Shown here in pieces: positions 24,289-31,903 of a DNA stretch of 35,243 bases. A program made the position numbers and the translations under genes. The stretch is from an uncultured Eubacteriales bacterium (GTDB lineage: Bacteria; Bacillota; Clostridia; Christensenellales; Borkfalkiaceae): assembly GCA_902465495.1 (NCBI GenBank), contig CABQND010000017.1, forward strand, positions 1 through 35,243. The letters are read 5' to 3'. How positions within the stretch are numbered: the stretch's first letter is position 1; each line of letters begins with the position of its first letter. The notes under the pieces are model-generated. The model saw nothing but the letters and a program-made list of their open reading frames with translations. It did no database searches and was not told where the DNA came from.

Positions 24289-24861
24289 ATGTTCAGCAAA
24301 ACGTTTCGGTCCTTTTCGATCGCGAAGCAAACAGCGTTTCTTGCCGTATTTATTGCGGCGAGTGTGGTGGCAAACTCATATTTAAATATCGATGTCACAC
24401 CCAGTAATAAGATCACGTTTTCGTATTTCGTGTGTTTCTTTGCCGGGTTTTTGCTCGGTCCGTTCCCCGGGTTTATTGTCGGAATATTGGGGGATGCGAT
24501 CGGGTTCCTGCTTGTGCCTTCGGGCGTTTACTGGTTGTTCGGATTAACGCTCGGTTTGTATGGTTTTTTTGCGGGCTTTTTAATGAATTTTATTCCCGGT
24601 GAAGGAAAAAAATGGCTGTACGGCAAAGCAGCTATTACGTTTATTGTCTGTTTTGTACTTATCACCTGTATTACAAACTCGCTGGTGAATTATTATTATC
24701 TTTATATATTCATCTGGGATGGTGTTTATAAAAAAGCGTTTTGGGTTTGGCTGGGAGGCAGGCTTGCGTTTCAGTCGGTGGTTTATGCGATCAATATGGT
24801 GCTGTGTTATATTGTTCTACCGTTCAGTGTTCGCATAAAGGCTTTTCAGAATCTTGTCTGA
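24289..24861 (+). CDS. folT: folate-type ECF transporter S component
   Basis: This 190-residue membrane protein is the substrate-binding S component of an energy-coupling-factor transporter and would pair with a shared EcfAAT module coded elsewhere. It has about six helices, and SYFVCFFAGFLLGPFPGF and VGILGDAIGFLL are typical of FolT. The start ATG 24289 lies after GGGAGG in the terminator stem; a longer in-frame reading from 24187 would run through the riboswitch and is rejected. Folate specificity rests on the THF riboswitch and family resemblance. The stop codon abuts that of the convergent flippase gene. Confidence 0.9.
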   Translation: MFSKTFRSFSIAKQTAFLAVFIAASVVANSYLNIDVTPSNKITFSYFVCFFAGFLLGPFPGFIVGILGDAIGFLLVPSGVYWLFGLTLGLYGFFAGFLMNFIPGEGKKWLYGKAAITFIVCFVLITCITNSLVNYYYLYIFIWDGVYKKAFWVWLGGRLAFQSVVYAINMVLCYIVLPFSVRIKAFQNLV

Positions 24862-26364
24862 TCAGGATTTGCGAACAAGAACTTTGATCCAGCGCGGACG
24901 GGCGAGGCCGAGAGCAAACAGAAAAAGTGCGTGAGCGGCCAAAAGCATGAAGGCGCACAGAACGGTAGCTGCGGCAATAGGCAGGAATGCTGAGAGCATA
25001 TTCAAAGTTAATATTCCGAACAGCGATGCGGGTAAGATCGTTGCGGTAGAGATTAAAGTGTGCTTCCAAAAGCGCACTTTTTCTTTACTTTTTTTTGCGA
25101 TCAGGCGCAGGTTCAGTGCTGCGGAAAGGATGGCACTTGCCGCCATGCCGATGATAAGGGCGTAAACGCCGGTAAAGCGCGGCAGAAACCAAACGCACGC
25201 AAGTGTCGCGGCAGCGCCGATGAAAAAGTAAGCGCAGGTTTGTTTTTCGTAACCCAGCGAATTTAATATGCTGGTGGTGATCATTCCTATGCTCATGGGT
25301 AAGAGCATGAAGCAACTGTAACGGATAATTTTGCCGCCGTGCTCATTGGAGAAGAGTAGAATTCCAATATTTTCGCCCAAGACGAACAGGAGAGGAATCA
25401 GCAAGCAAGCGATAAGCACGGTAGCTTTGAGTGCTTTTTCAATGTTGTCGCGAAGTTTTGTGTGTTGACCGCGGAAAAAATTTTCGGCGAGTTCGGGCAC
25501 CATTACAAGCGCGAGCGAGCCGATCAGGGTAGCGGGAATAGAGAGTATAGGCATACTCATGCCCATTGCTACGCCGATTTCGCTGACTGCTTCGGCAGAT
25601 GTGTAACCTGCGGCGATAAGCCGAGCGGGAAGCAGCAGGGAAATGGCTGAATTGATGAGCGAATTTGAAGTGCGCATTCCCGTGATGGGCAGTGCGGACG
25701 ATAAAAGCGGTTTAAGCTGGTGTTTCGGATTTTTCAGACGTCCGCCTTTGATGAAGAAATAAACAGTGGAAAGGGTGAAAGAAACAAGATAGGATAAAAC
25801 AATCGCAAACGCAATTCGTTTTGCTCCGTCGAAGACGTCGGTCATTCCCGTGACAAGAATGACGCCGGCGGTCATCATTGTCAGCTCTTCGACGAGATCG
25901 ATGACGCAGTACGGAATGAACTGCTTGTTTCCCCAGAGCGCGCCGCGCAGAACCGAATAAACAGAATTAAACGTCAGGCTAGGCAAAAGAATGAGTAATA
26001 TGCTCATGCAACGCGGGTCGGAGAAAATAAAATCAAAGAGATCATGTCCGAAGAACAAGATGCAGAACGTGGGAATGGAAAAACAGAGTGCAGCAACGAG
26101 TGCGGCGGAGACAACGGATTGTTGTGCGTTTTGATTGTTTTTTGCACGGTATTTTGTGATGAGGCGGGATACGGTGAGGGGGATCCCCGAAGCAGCCGCG
26201 GTCGCGAGTACGGCGAAGACGGAGAGCGCGATTTGGTACAAGCCCATGCCTTCGGAGCCGAGTGTGCGGGATAGTATGATGCGGTACAGGAATCCGAAAA
26301 ATTTTTCTATAATGGAAAAAGCAGTTACATATGCGGCTGTCCTGTAAAGATTTTGTTTGTTCAA
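24862..26364 (-). CDS. SpoVB-like lipid-linked oligosaccharide flippase (MOP superfamily)
   Basis: This 500-residue protein has about 14 membrane helices. Its N-terminus, KQNLYRTAAYVTAFSIIEK followed by FGFLYRIILSRTLGSEGMG, is characteristic of the SpoVB/YtgP/MurJ-like polysaccharide-transport group, which flips lipid-linked precursors of the cell wall or spore cortex. I choose TTG 26364 because GGAG lies 8 nt upstream. An in-frame ATG at 26400 has no Shine-Dalgarno and is only a few bases from a possible -10 (TATAAT, 26415-26420 on minus). Whether it serves vegetative wall or spore cortex is open; the divergent LysM gene has a sigma-E-like promoter. Confidence 0.85.
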   Translation of the reverse strand: MNKQNLYRTAAYVTAFSIIEKFFGFLYRIILSRTLGSEGMGLYQIALSVFAVLATAAASGIPLTVSRLITKYRAKNNQNAQQSVVSAALVAALCFSIPTFCILFFGHDLFDFIFSDPRCMSILLILLPSLTFNSVYSVLRGALWGNKQFIPYCVIDLVEELTMMTAGVILVTGMTDVFDGAKRIAFAIVLSYLVSFTLSTVYFFIKGGRLKNPKHQLKPLLSSALPITGMRTSNSLINSAISLLLPARLIAAGYTSAEAVSEIGVAMGMSMPILSIPATLIGSLALVMVPELAENFFRGQHTKLRDNIEKALKATVLIACLLIPLLFVLGENIGILLFSNEHGGKIIRYSCFMLLPMSIGMITTSILNSLGYEKQTCAYFFIGAAATLACVWFLPRFTGVYALIIGMAASAILSAALNLRLIAKKSKEKVRFWKHTLISTATILPASLFGILTLNMLSAFLPIAAATVLCAFMLLAAHALFLFALGLARPRWIKVLVRKS

Positions 26365-26469
26365 ATCGATCACTCCGTTATAGGCGGCTGATTGCCGCAA
26401 GTTTGTCTCATAGCATTATATTGAACGGGTTGCGTAAATATGCGCGTCTTTCTTTTTTGCGAAAATTGT

Positions 26470-26496
26470 CATAAATTGTGATTTGGTGCATACAAT
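26470..26496 (+). promoter_or_regulatory. sigma-E/K-like sporulation promoter
   Basis: CATAAATT (26470-26477) and CATACAAT (26489-26496), with 15 nt between ATA and CATA, fit the mother-cell sigma-E pattern of ATA-type -35 and CATACAnT -10. Read as sigma-A it would be TTGTCA-N19-TACAAT, a poor spacing. The Shine-Dalgarno of the LysM gene follows directly. Confidence 0.45.
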
Positions 26497-26517
26497 GAAA
26501 TGATTTGGGAGGAAAAT

Positions 26518-26835
26518 ATGTACGAACTCAAAGACTGCGGTGCCAATCCGATGGGGCTATATTGTGTGCTTGAAAGCGATACCTTGCGTTCGGTCTGCGA
26601 AAAGTGTGGTGTACCGGCGTCGGCGTTGATCTCTTGCAATTGTCTGCGAGACTTTCCGCCTGCGGGGGCATTGCTGGTTTTACCGCGGGAAAGTGGCTTG
26701 GTGTATGTTGTTCGCGTGGGGGATACTTTGGAATCTGTCTGCCGTGCGCATGGTATGACGAGGGAGGAGTTTGTCCGCATGAACGGTTGCGCATATGTTT
26801 ATCCGACCCAGCGTGTGTATGTGCGGGGAAGCTGA
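26518..26835 (+). CDS. small cytoplasmic-type protein with two LysM-like domains
   Basis: The 105-residue protein has no signal peptide. Its C-terminal half is a clear LysM domain (VYVVRVGDTLESVCRAHGM, then EEFVRMNG and PTQRVYV). The N-terminal half (LYCVLESDTLRSVCEKCGV, ALISCNCL, GALLVLP) is a second, more divergent LysM. LysM binds N-acetylglucosamine polymers such as peptidoglycan. Leaderless LysM proteins made in the mother cell, such as SafA, act in the spore coat, and the promoter here looks sigma-E-like, so a coat or cortex-interface role is plausible but unproven. The start ATG 26518 follows GGGAGG. Cys content is high (seven in 105). Confidence 0.82.
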   Translation: MYELKDCGANPMGLYCVLESDTLRSVCEKCGVPASALISCNCLRDFPPAGALLVLPRESGLVYVVRVGDTLESVCRAHGMTREEFVRMNGCAYVYPTQRVYVRGS

Positions 26836-26902
26836 ATGGTTTTTGGAAGGTGTTGCGTCAGGCAGGAACCTTTTTGTTTTCTCTTTCATACATTGAATTA
26901 TA

Positions 26903-26921
26903 GAAAGCGCAATGCGCTTTC
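26903..26921 (+). terminator. hairpin after the LysM gene
   Basis: GAAAGCGC pairs with GCGCTTTC around AAT, followed after CCTCAA by TTTTT. It lies 68 nt past the LysM stop and about 20 nt before the next ribosome binding site, so it may set the ratio between the two genes. Confidence 0.5.
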
Positions 26922-26950
26922 CCTCAATTTTTAACAATCGGAGGTCAAAA

Positions 26951-27622
26951 ATGTCGTTTTTTTCCAATTTTCAGACGGATAAATGTCCCGGCCCGATCAA
27001 CGGGAATCCGTTGAACGGCCTGAACGAAAAAGTATGCGTGCAGGCGCAGCGGGTGTTCGATGCCTGCATCAAGCAGGGTCAGAGCGACGGGATCGTTTTG
27101 AATATCACAGACCCCGTTCCTTCCAATCCTACATATCCCCTGACGTTTATCAGTGCGCGGAGCACGACGTCGGTCGGGAAGGTCACGGCGTTCCAGATTG
27201 ATCGCCTGCCTGACCGTGCGAACTGTGCCCGCGTGCAGTGCAGTGTGGATATTCCTGTCGAAGTCGTCTATACCGATGCAAACGGCACGGAAGGCAAAGC
27301 GACTGCTACCGTGACTGTCAATGAAGACGTTATCCTGTTTGTTCCGCAGCCGTCCATCATGCCGTACGAAGTGCAGTGTGTGGTGAGCGCGGTTTCGCCT
27401 GAGGGCACGTTTAACGCGGAGAACAATACGTTTGTCGTGGATATGTGCATCACAGTAATTTTGAAGATAGTCATCAATGTTGATCTTTTGGTGCCGTCTT
27501 ATGGATACTGTGTGATTCCGCCTGCGCAGGAATACTCGCAGGAAGTTTGCGCGGGGTTTTTCGAATTGCCGCTCTATCCGCAGGGAAATGCGAATTGCGG
27601 CTGCAACAATTGCGGCAAGTAA
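26951..27622 (+). CDS. Cys-rich clostridial protein with RVFDAC motif, coat-like
   Basis: The 223-residue protein lacks a signal peptide and membrane helix. Near its start it has CVQAQRVFDACIKQ (29-42), which I recall from conserved Clostridia proteins with a K..RVFDSC segment, often described as spore-surface candidates; I could not verify this. The body is beta-rich with repeated VxCxV patterns (VQCSVDIPVEVVYTD, EVQCVVSAVSPEG, VDMCITVILKIVINVDLLVP). The C-terminus, NCGCNNCGK, adds four cysteines in eight residues, which suggests disulfide cross-linking or metal binding. The start ATG 26951 follows CGGAGG. It lies beside the LysM gene and upstream of a good terminator. Confidence 0.75.
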   Translation: MSFFSNFQTDKCPGPINGNPLNGLNEKVCVQAQRVFDACIKQGQSDGIVLNITDPVPSNPTYPLTFISARSTTSVGKVTAFQIDRLPDRANCARVQCSVDIPVEVVYTDANGTEGKATATVTVNEDVILFVPQPSIMPYEVQCVVSAVSPEGTFNAENNTFVVDMCITVILKIVINVDLLVPSYGYCVIPPAQEYSQEVCAGFFELPLYPQGNANCGCNNCGK

Positions 27623-27640
27623 AGGCTTGTGCTTGTATGG

Positions 27641-27670
27641 AAAAAGCCGATGCTGTGCGTCGGCTTTTTT
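27641..27670 (+). terminator. intrinsic terminator after the RVFDAC gene
   Basis: AAAAAGCCGA pairs with TCGGCTTTTT around a 9-nt loop, ending in a run of six Ts, 18 nt after the stop codon. Confidence 0.9.
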
Positions 27671-27688
27671 CAATGTTCGGAGGGGAAA

Positions 27689-27886
27689 ATGGAACAGAAA
27701 CAGGAAATGTACGAAACATGTGTGATCTGCGGATCGCCGATACGGGAAGGAAGTTTATGTGACTGTTGCAAAGACAGTCTTGCACTTTGTGATATAGAAG
27801 ATTATCCGCAGCGTAAGGCGGGCGGGAAAATTTGTTCGCGCGTAGCCGCAAACGCTTTCAAAAAAGGCAGTTTTATGGTACAATAA
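27689..27886 (+). CDS. 65-residue Cys-rich protein, zinc-ribbon-like
   Basis: The short product starts at ATG 27689 with GGAGGGG upstream, clear of the preceding terminator; the longer in-frame reading crosses that terminator and is rejected. CVICGSP (11-17) followed by LCDCCKDS (23-30) gives two Cys pairs as in zinc ribbons. The rest is basic (RKAGGKICSRVAANAFKKG). No family is recognised. The last codons overlap a TGGTACAAT -10-like element for the next gene. Its good ribosome binding site and the spaced Cys pairs support a real gene. Confidence 0.6.
   Translation: MEQKQEMYETCVICGSPIREGSLCDCCKDSLALCDIEDYPQRKAGGKICSRVAANAFKKGSFMVQ
27876..27884 (+). promoter_or_regulatory. extended -10 element before the metallophosphoesterase gene
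   Basis: TGGTACAAT is an extended -10 (TGn plus TACAAT) inside the last codons of the small Cys-rich gene. The -35 region, CTTTCA/TTTCAA, is weak. Confidence 0.4.
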
Positions 27887-27913
27887 AGCTGAAAATACTC
27901 TTTGGAGCGCACG

Positions 27914-28612
27914 ATGAAAGTTTTTGCGGTGAGTGACCTGCATTTGCCGGGCAATCAGGAAAAGCCTATGGATGTGTTCGGCGGAAACTGGACAGATCAT
28001 TTTGAAAAAATAAAACATGACTGGCTCTCCAAGGTCGGTGCTGAAGATATTGTACTTATTGCGGGAGATATCAGTTGGGCGATGGTGCTTTCGGATGCAC
28101 TGACGGACCTTGAAAAACTCCGCGGTTTGCCGGGCAAGAAAGTATTTATTCGCGGCAATCATGATTATTGGTGGTCGGGGATCACGGCTCTTCGCCGTAG
28201 CGCTCCCGATCAGACTTTTTATTTTTTGCAGAACGATTGTGTGCGGTTTGACGGAGTCGTGATCTGCGGTTCGCGCGGTTGGGCGTGCCCCGGGAGCACG
28301 GATTTTAAAGAGGAGGACGAAAAAATATATCGTCGCGAAGGGGAGCGGTTCCGCCTTGCTTTTCAGGCGGCGCAGGCGGCGCGCGCGGAAGGGGACAAGC
28401 TGATCGCGATGATTCATTATCCGCCTTTTAACGCCAAGCGAGAAAGTTCGCTTTATACCGATGTTTTTGAAAAAAACGATGTAGATATTGCTGTTTACGG
28501 GCATTTGCACCAGTATGCTGGGCAATATCCGCTCGTCTGTGATCGCGGCGGTATCCGTTATTTTCTGACTTCGTGTGATCTTTTAAATTTTACACTTGCT
28601 CGCGTTTTTTAA
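27914..28612 (+). CDS. calcineurin-like metallophosphoesterase
   Basis: The 232-residue protein contains the five metal-binding blocks of the calcineurin superfamily in order: AVSDLHL, IAGDISW, IRGNHDYWW, MIHYPP and YGHLHQY. It resembles the clostridial group annotated as predicted phosphohydrolases or serine/threonine phosphatase-like proteins; the substrate is unknown. I prefer ATG 27914, 7 nt after GGAG, over the TTG at 27902 that overlaps this site. No membrane segment is present, so it should act in the cytoplasm. Confidence 0.9.
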   Translation: MKVFAVSDLHLPGNQEKPMDVFGGNWTDHFEKIKHDWLSKVGAEDIVLIAGDISWAMVLSDALTDLEKLRGLPGKKVFIRGNHDYWWSGITALRRSAPDQTFYFLQNDCVRFDGVVICGSRGWACPGSTDFKEEDEKIYRREGERFRLAFQAAQAARAEGDKLIAMIHYPPFNAKRESSLYTDVFEKNDVDIAVYGHLHQYAGQYPLVCDRGGIRYFLTSCDLLNFTLARVF

Positions 28613-28690
28613 AGTATTTTGATATTGTTGCAATACTAAACTGTATTCGGGCCTGTTTGCAAATTTTATGAAAAAGTTTTCTTTATTTGC

Positions 28691-28719
28691 TTTACAGGGC
28701 GGCTGCAATGTGCTACAAT
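28691..28719 (+). promoter_or_regulatory. sigma-A promoter of the pyr operon
   Basis: TTTACA (28691-28696), 17 nt, TACAAT (28714-28719), identical in both hexamers to the rnf promoter. Predicted start near 28726, just before the PyrR-binding hairpin. The gap 28613-29010 has no gene; it holds this promoter and the attenuator. Confidence 0.8.
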
Positions 28720-28732
28720 AAATACGATAAAC

Positions 28733-28767
28733 GACTTTAACATACGGTACAGAGATGCCGCGAAGTC
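28733..28767 (+). promoter_or_regulatory. PyrR-binding RNA hairpin (anti-antiterminator)
   Basis: GACTT/AAGTC forms the lower stem, TAACATA against CG an asymmetric internal loop, and CGGTA/TGCCG the upper stem. The terminal hexaloop CAGAGA (28750-28755) matches the CNGNGA loop of known PyrR-binding RNAs. With UMP, PyrR is expected to hold this form and so favour the terminator downstream. Confidence 0.85.
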
Positions 28768-28836
28768 TGATCGAACACGAATGCGAAATAAGTATGCTTT
28801 ATTGAGTAAATGTGTCGCTTTCAATTGCGCGCGACG

Positions 28837-28883
28837 TGCGCGTAAATTGTTTCGCATAAATTATGTCCTGATTTGCCCGCGCA
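28837..28883 (+). promoter_or_regulatory. candidate pyr antiterminator
   Basis: TGCGCG (28837-28842) can pair with CGCGCA (28878-28883), the left arm of the terminator, extended by AAAT with ATTT. This would break the terminator when PyrR is not bound. An earlier GTCGC/GCGAC pairing could compete for the first strand. Confidence 0.6.
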
Positions 28884-28906
28884 TCTTTGGTGCGGGCGTT
28901 TTTTTA
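28875..28906 (+). terminator. pyr operon attenuator terminator
   Basis: GCCCGC pairs with GCGGGC and is followed by G and seven Ts, about 150 nt after the predicted transcription start and about 105 nt before pyrR. Its position after the PyrR hairpin makes it the regulated stop of the operon. Confidence 0.85.
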
Positions 28907-29010
28907 TGCTTTGTGGCAATAGCGCTTGCGGGACAAGTTGTTAGCAGGTTGTTTTTGATTCTTGTAAGGCATGGAGAAAGCCATTTTTTACAGGGTAATA
29001 AGGAGAAAAA

Positions 29011-29547
29011 ATGTCCGAACGAATTTTGATGGATGCCGACGCGATCGGTCGCACGCTGACTCGTTTGTCGCATGAAATTGTCGAAAAAAATAAGGGAACG
29101 GAAAGCCTTTGTCTGATCGGCATACGCCGCCGTGGTGAGATTCTTGCAATGCGCTTGCATGATTTGCTTTTAAAATATTATGGGGTAGAAATTCCTTGTG
29201 CGGGCATTGATATCGGGATGTACCGTGACGATTTAGTGAGCGGTTTTTTTGTTCCGGACGCGAAGGTCAACGAACTCGGGTTTTCGGTGGATGGTAAGAA
29301 CGTGGTTTTGTGCGACGATGTTCTGCACACGGGACGCAGCGTTCGCGCGGCGATCGAGGCGATTTTCGATCTGGGCAGACCTGCCAATATACGTCTGCTT
29401 GTTCTATGTGATCGCGGCGGCAAGGAAATGCCTGTCAGCCCCGATTTTGTGGGTAAAAATATTCCTGCTTCACGACATGAGTTTATTGACGTCCGTCTTG
29501 CGGAAATCGAAGGGGAAGACAGTCTCGGCATTGAAACCAAGGAATAA
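29011..29547 (+). CDS. pyrR: PyrR, pyr attenuation protein / uracil phosphoribosyltransferase
   Basis: PyrR binds the pyr leader RNA with UMP or UTP and promotes termination; many also convert uracil and PRPP to UMP. The 178-residue protein shows LIGIRRRGEILAMRL, the PRPP loop VVLCDDVLHTGRSVRAA and the C-terminal LVLCDRGGKEMPVSPDFVGK, as in the family. The ATG follows AAGGAG. It is the first gene of its own regulated operon. The predicted binding hairpin lies about 250 nt upstream. Confidence 0.95.
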   Translation: MSERILMDADAIGRTLTRLSHEIVEKNKGTESLCLIGIRRRGEILAMRLHDLLLKYYGVEIPCAGIDIGMYRDDLVSGFFVPDAKVNELGFSVDGKNVVLCDDVLHTGRSVRAAIEAIFDLGRPANIRLLVLCDRGGKEMPVSPDFVGKNIPASRHEFIDVRLAEIEGEDSLGIETKE

Positions 29548-29563
29548 AAGGTCAAAAAATTTC

Positions 29564-29593
29564 TTGATGGGGCAATTTGCAGTAAGATATATT
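29564..29593 (+). promoter_or_regulatory. possible internal promoter before pyrB
   Basis: TTGATG (29564-29569), 18 nt, TATATT (29588-29593) in the 101-nt pyrR-pyrB gap. No PyrR-type hexaloop is seen here, so transcription from it would escape attenuation. Weak evidence. Confidence 0.3.
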
Positions 29594-29648
29594 TGGCAAA
29601 AGCAATGAAAAATTCGGATAACTTTTTACCTGAACGGGAGATCATAGT

Positions 29649-30584
29649 ATGTTAGGAAAAGATCTTTTGGGCTTGTACGATGCGTCGGCAGAGGATATCA
29701 TGCTTATTCTCGATACGGCGGTCGGCATGAAAAAACTGCTCACGCAGAATTTGAAAAAACTGCCGCATTTGCAGGGCAGAACGGTAACGACTCTCTTTTA
29801 TGAGAACAGTACGCGCACTCGTTGTTCGTTTGAGCTTGCGGCAAAATATTTAGGCGCGGGCACGGTGAATATTTCGGCGTCGTCCAGTTCGGTGCAGAAA
29901 GGGGAAACGCTCATAGACACGGGCTACACTCTCGATGCGATGAAAAACGATGTAATCGTGATGCGGCATCCGATGGGCGGTGCGCCGCATATTCTGGCGA
30001 GGCATGTCAAAGCATCCGTTGTAAACGGCGGCGATGGCATGAATGAACATCCGACGCAGGCGCTTCTGGATTTTTATACGATGCGCGAAAAGTTCGGTTC
30101 GTTCAAAGGCTTGAAGGTCGCGATTCTCGGCGATATTAAGCATTCCCGCGTGGCGAAGAGTAATTTGTTCGGGCTTACCAAACTTGGCGCGGAAGTGACT
30201 ATGTTTGCTCCTGCAACGCTTATGCCGCAGGGGATCGAAAGGATGGGGGCAAAAATTGCCCGCTCGCGCGAAGAGGCGCTCGCTGGCGCAAATGCAGTAA
30301 TGGGGCTCCGTATTCAGTTGGAGCGTCAGCAAAGCGGGTTGTTCCCTTCGTTGTCCGAATACAGTAAATATTACGGGGTGAGCGAAGAGCATCTCAAATT
30401 TGCGGATAAGGATTGCATTGTCATGCATCCGGGCCCTGTAAACCGCGGTGTGGAGATGACGACGGACGTCATCGACGCGCCGAACAGCAAAATTACGGAG
30501 CAGGTGCTCAACGGGGTCGCTGTGCGTATGGCGCTTTTATTCCTGCTCGTCAAAAATAGGCAGGGAGGTGAAAAAAATGAGTAA
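29649..30584 (+). CDS. pyrB: aspartate carbamoyltransferase, catalytic chain
   Basis: PyrB joins carbamoyl phosphate and aspartate to N-carbamoyl-aspartate, the committed step. The 311-residue protein has the carbamoyl-phosphate motif NSTRTR with Ser54-Arg58, EHPTQALLDFYT and the C-terminal VMHPGPVNRGVEM. No pyrI regulatory-chain gene follows, so it is likely the unregulated trimeric form, as in Bacillus. The ATG is preceded by GGGAG. It overlaps pyrC by 8 nt. Confidence 0.96.
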   Translation: MLGKDLLGLYDASAEDIMLILDTAVGMKKLLTQNLKKLPHLQGRTVTTLFYENSTRTRCSFELAAKYLGAGTVNISASSSSVQKGETLIDTGYTLDAMKNDVIVMRHPMGGAPHILARHVKASVVNGGDGMNEHPTQALLDFYTMREKFGSFKGLKVAILGDIKHSRVAKSNLFGLTKLGAEVTMFAPATLMPQGIERMGAKIARSREEALAGANAVMGLRIQLERQQSGLFPSLSEYSKYYGVSEEHLKFADKDCIVMHPGPVNRGVEMTTDVIDAPNSKITEQVLNGVAVRMALLFLLVKNRQGGEKNE

Positions 30585-31848
30585 ACTTCTCATCAAAAAC
30601 GGTACGGTAGTGTTTTCAGATGGCGTAAAGAAATGCGATATCCTCGTTGACGGCGACAAGATCGCAAAGATTTCGGAAAATATTGATGCGGCGGGGGTAA
30701 AGACGATCGACGCGAGTGGACTGCATGTGTTTCCCGGACTGATCGATATGCATGTGCACCTGCGTGAGCCGGGCTATGAATATAAAGAAGACATTGCGAG
30801 CGGTTCGGCTGCGGCGGTGTGCGGAGGTTTTACGCAAGTATGCTGTATGCCGAATACCAATCCTGTGTGTGACAATGCTGCGGTTGTCGGATACATTGTT
30901 GCGCGTGGCAAGGAAGTAGGGCTTTGCAAAGTGCGGCCGATCGGTGCGATCACGGTCGGGGAAAAGGGTGAACAGCTTGCGGAGATCGGCAAGATGAAAG
31001 ACGCGGGGGCGGTTGCAATCAGCGATGACGGGAGGCCTGTTTCCGATGCGCGTATAATGCGGCTTGCGATGGAGTACGCGTCCGATTTTGGTTTGATCTG
31101 TCTTTCGCACTGTGAGGACAAATCGCTGGTGGACGGCGGTGTTGTCAATGAAGGATTTAACAGTACGCTTGCCGGACTGAAGGGAATTCCCCGCGCGGCG
31201 GAAGAAATTATGATTGCGCGCGAAATTGTTCTTGCGGAGACTTTGCATAAAAGGGCGCATATCTGCCACGTTTCTACAAAAGGCGGTGTGCAGCTTTTGC
31301 GCGAGGCAAAGGTGCGAGGGGTTGCGATCAGTGCTGAGACTTGCCCGCATTATTTTACGCTCACGGACGATATTGTCCTCGGCTACGATGCGAATACGAA
31401 AGTCAATCCTCCTGTTCGCGAAGCAGAAGATGTCGAAGCGATCAAAGAGGGGCTGCGCGACGGAACGCTTGACTGCATTGTCACGGATCATGCGCCGCAT
31501 CATGTCGATGAGAAGAGTGTCGAATACAATCTTGCGGCATTCGGTATCAGCGGAATTGAAACATCCTTTGCTCTTTCCTATACAAATCTTGTTCGCGGTG
31601 GTGTGCTGACTCTTGAACAGCTTGCTGATCGCATGAGTACGGCTCCGGCACGTATACTGAATTTGGAAGGCGGTGTGTTGGAAGAAGGCAGGGTTGCGGA
31701 TATAATGCTCGCGGACTTGAACGAAAAATATGTTATCGATAGTAAAAAATTTGTCTCCAAAGGGAAAAATACGCCGTTTGATGGTACCGAAGTATATGGC
31801 AAAGTAAAGTACACAATTGTTGACGGAAAGGTTAAATACACAGCGTAA
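30577..31848 (+). CDS. pyrC: dihydroorotase
   Basis: PyrC closes N-carbamoyl-aspartate to dihydroorotate. The 423-residue amidohydrolase has the metal motif DMHVHLREPGYEYKEDI (class I, DxHxHxR), later metal ligands in CLSHCED and CHVSTKGG, and the catalytic TDHAPHH. I take ATG 30577, 7 nt after GGGAGG, over a GTG 9 nt upstream that lies in the ribosome site. The start overlaps the pyrB stop, suggesting coupling. Confidence 0.96.
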   Translation: MSKLLIKNGTVVFSDGVKKCDILVDGDKIAKISENIDAAGVKTIDASGLHVFPGLIDMHVHLREPGYEYKEDIASGSAAAVCGGFTQVCCMPNTNPVCDNAAVVGYIVARGKEVGLCKVRPIGAITVGEKGEQLAEIGKMKDAGAVAISDDGRPVSDARIMRLAMEYASDFGLICLSHCEDKSLVDGGVVNEGFNSTLAGLKGIPRAAEEIMIAREIVLAETLHKRAHICHVSTKGGVQLLREAKVRGVAISAETCPHYFTLTDDIVLGYDANTKVNPPVREAEDVEAIKEGLRDGTLDCIVTDHAPHHVDEKSVEYNLAAFGISGIETSFALSYTNLVRGGVLTLEQLADRMSTAPARILNLEGGVLEEGRVADIMLADLNEKYVIDSKKFVSKGKNTPFDGTEVYGKVKYTIVDGKVKYTA

Positions 31849-31872
31849 TTTTAAATAAAGTAGCATATTCAA

Positions 31873-31892
31873 AGTACTATGTGAGACGTAAA
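31873..31892. repeat. short palindromic repeat, copy B
   Basis: AGTACTATGTGAGACGTAAA in the pyrC-pyrE gap, touching the pyrE ribosome binding site (AAAGGAGAAA). Half-sites TATGT and ACGTA keep pairing through one G.U. It matches copy A at 17 of 20 positions. Confidence 0.6.
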
Positions 31893-31903
31893 AGGAGAAA
31901 ATC

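Noticed and set aside
28781..29029. Possible 82-residue leader protein in the pyr leader
   Set aside because: It runs through the antiterminator and terminator, and has no ribosome site. The RNA structures explain the region better.
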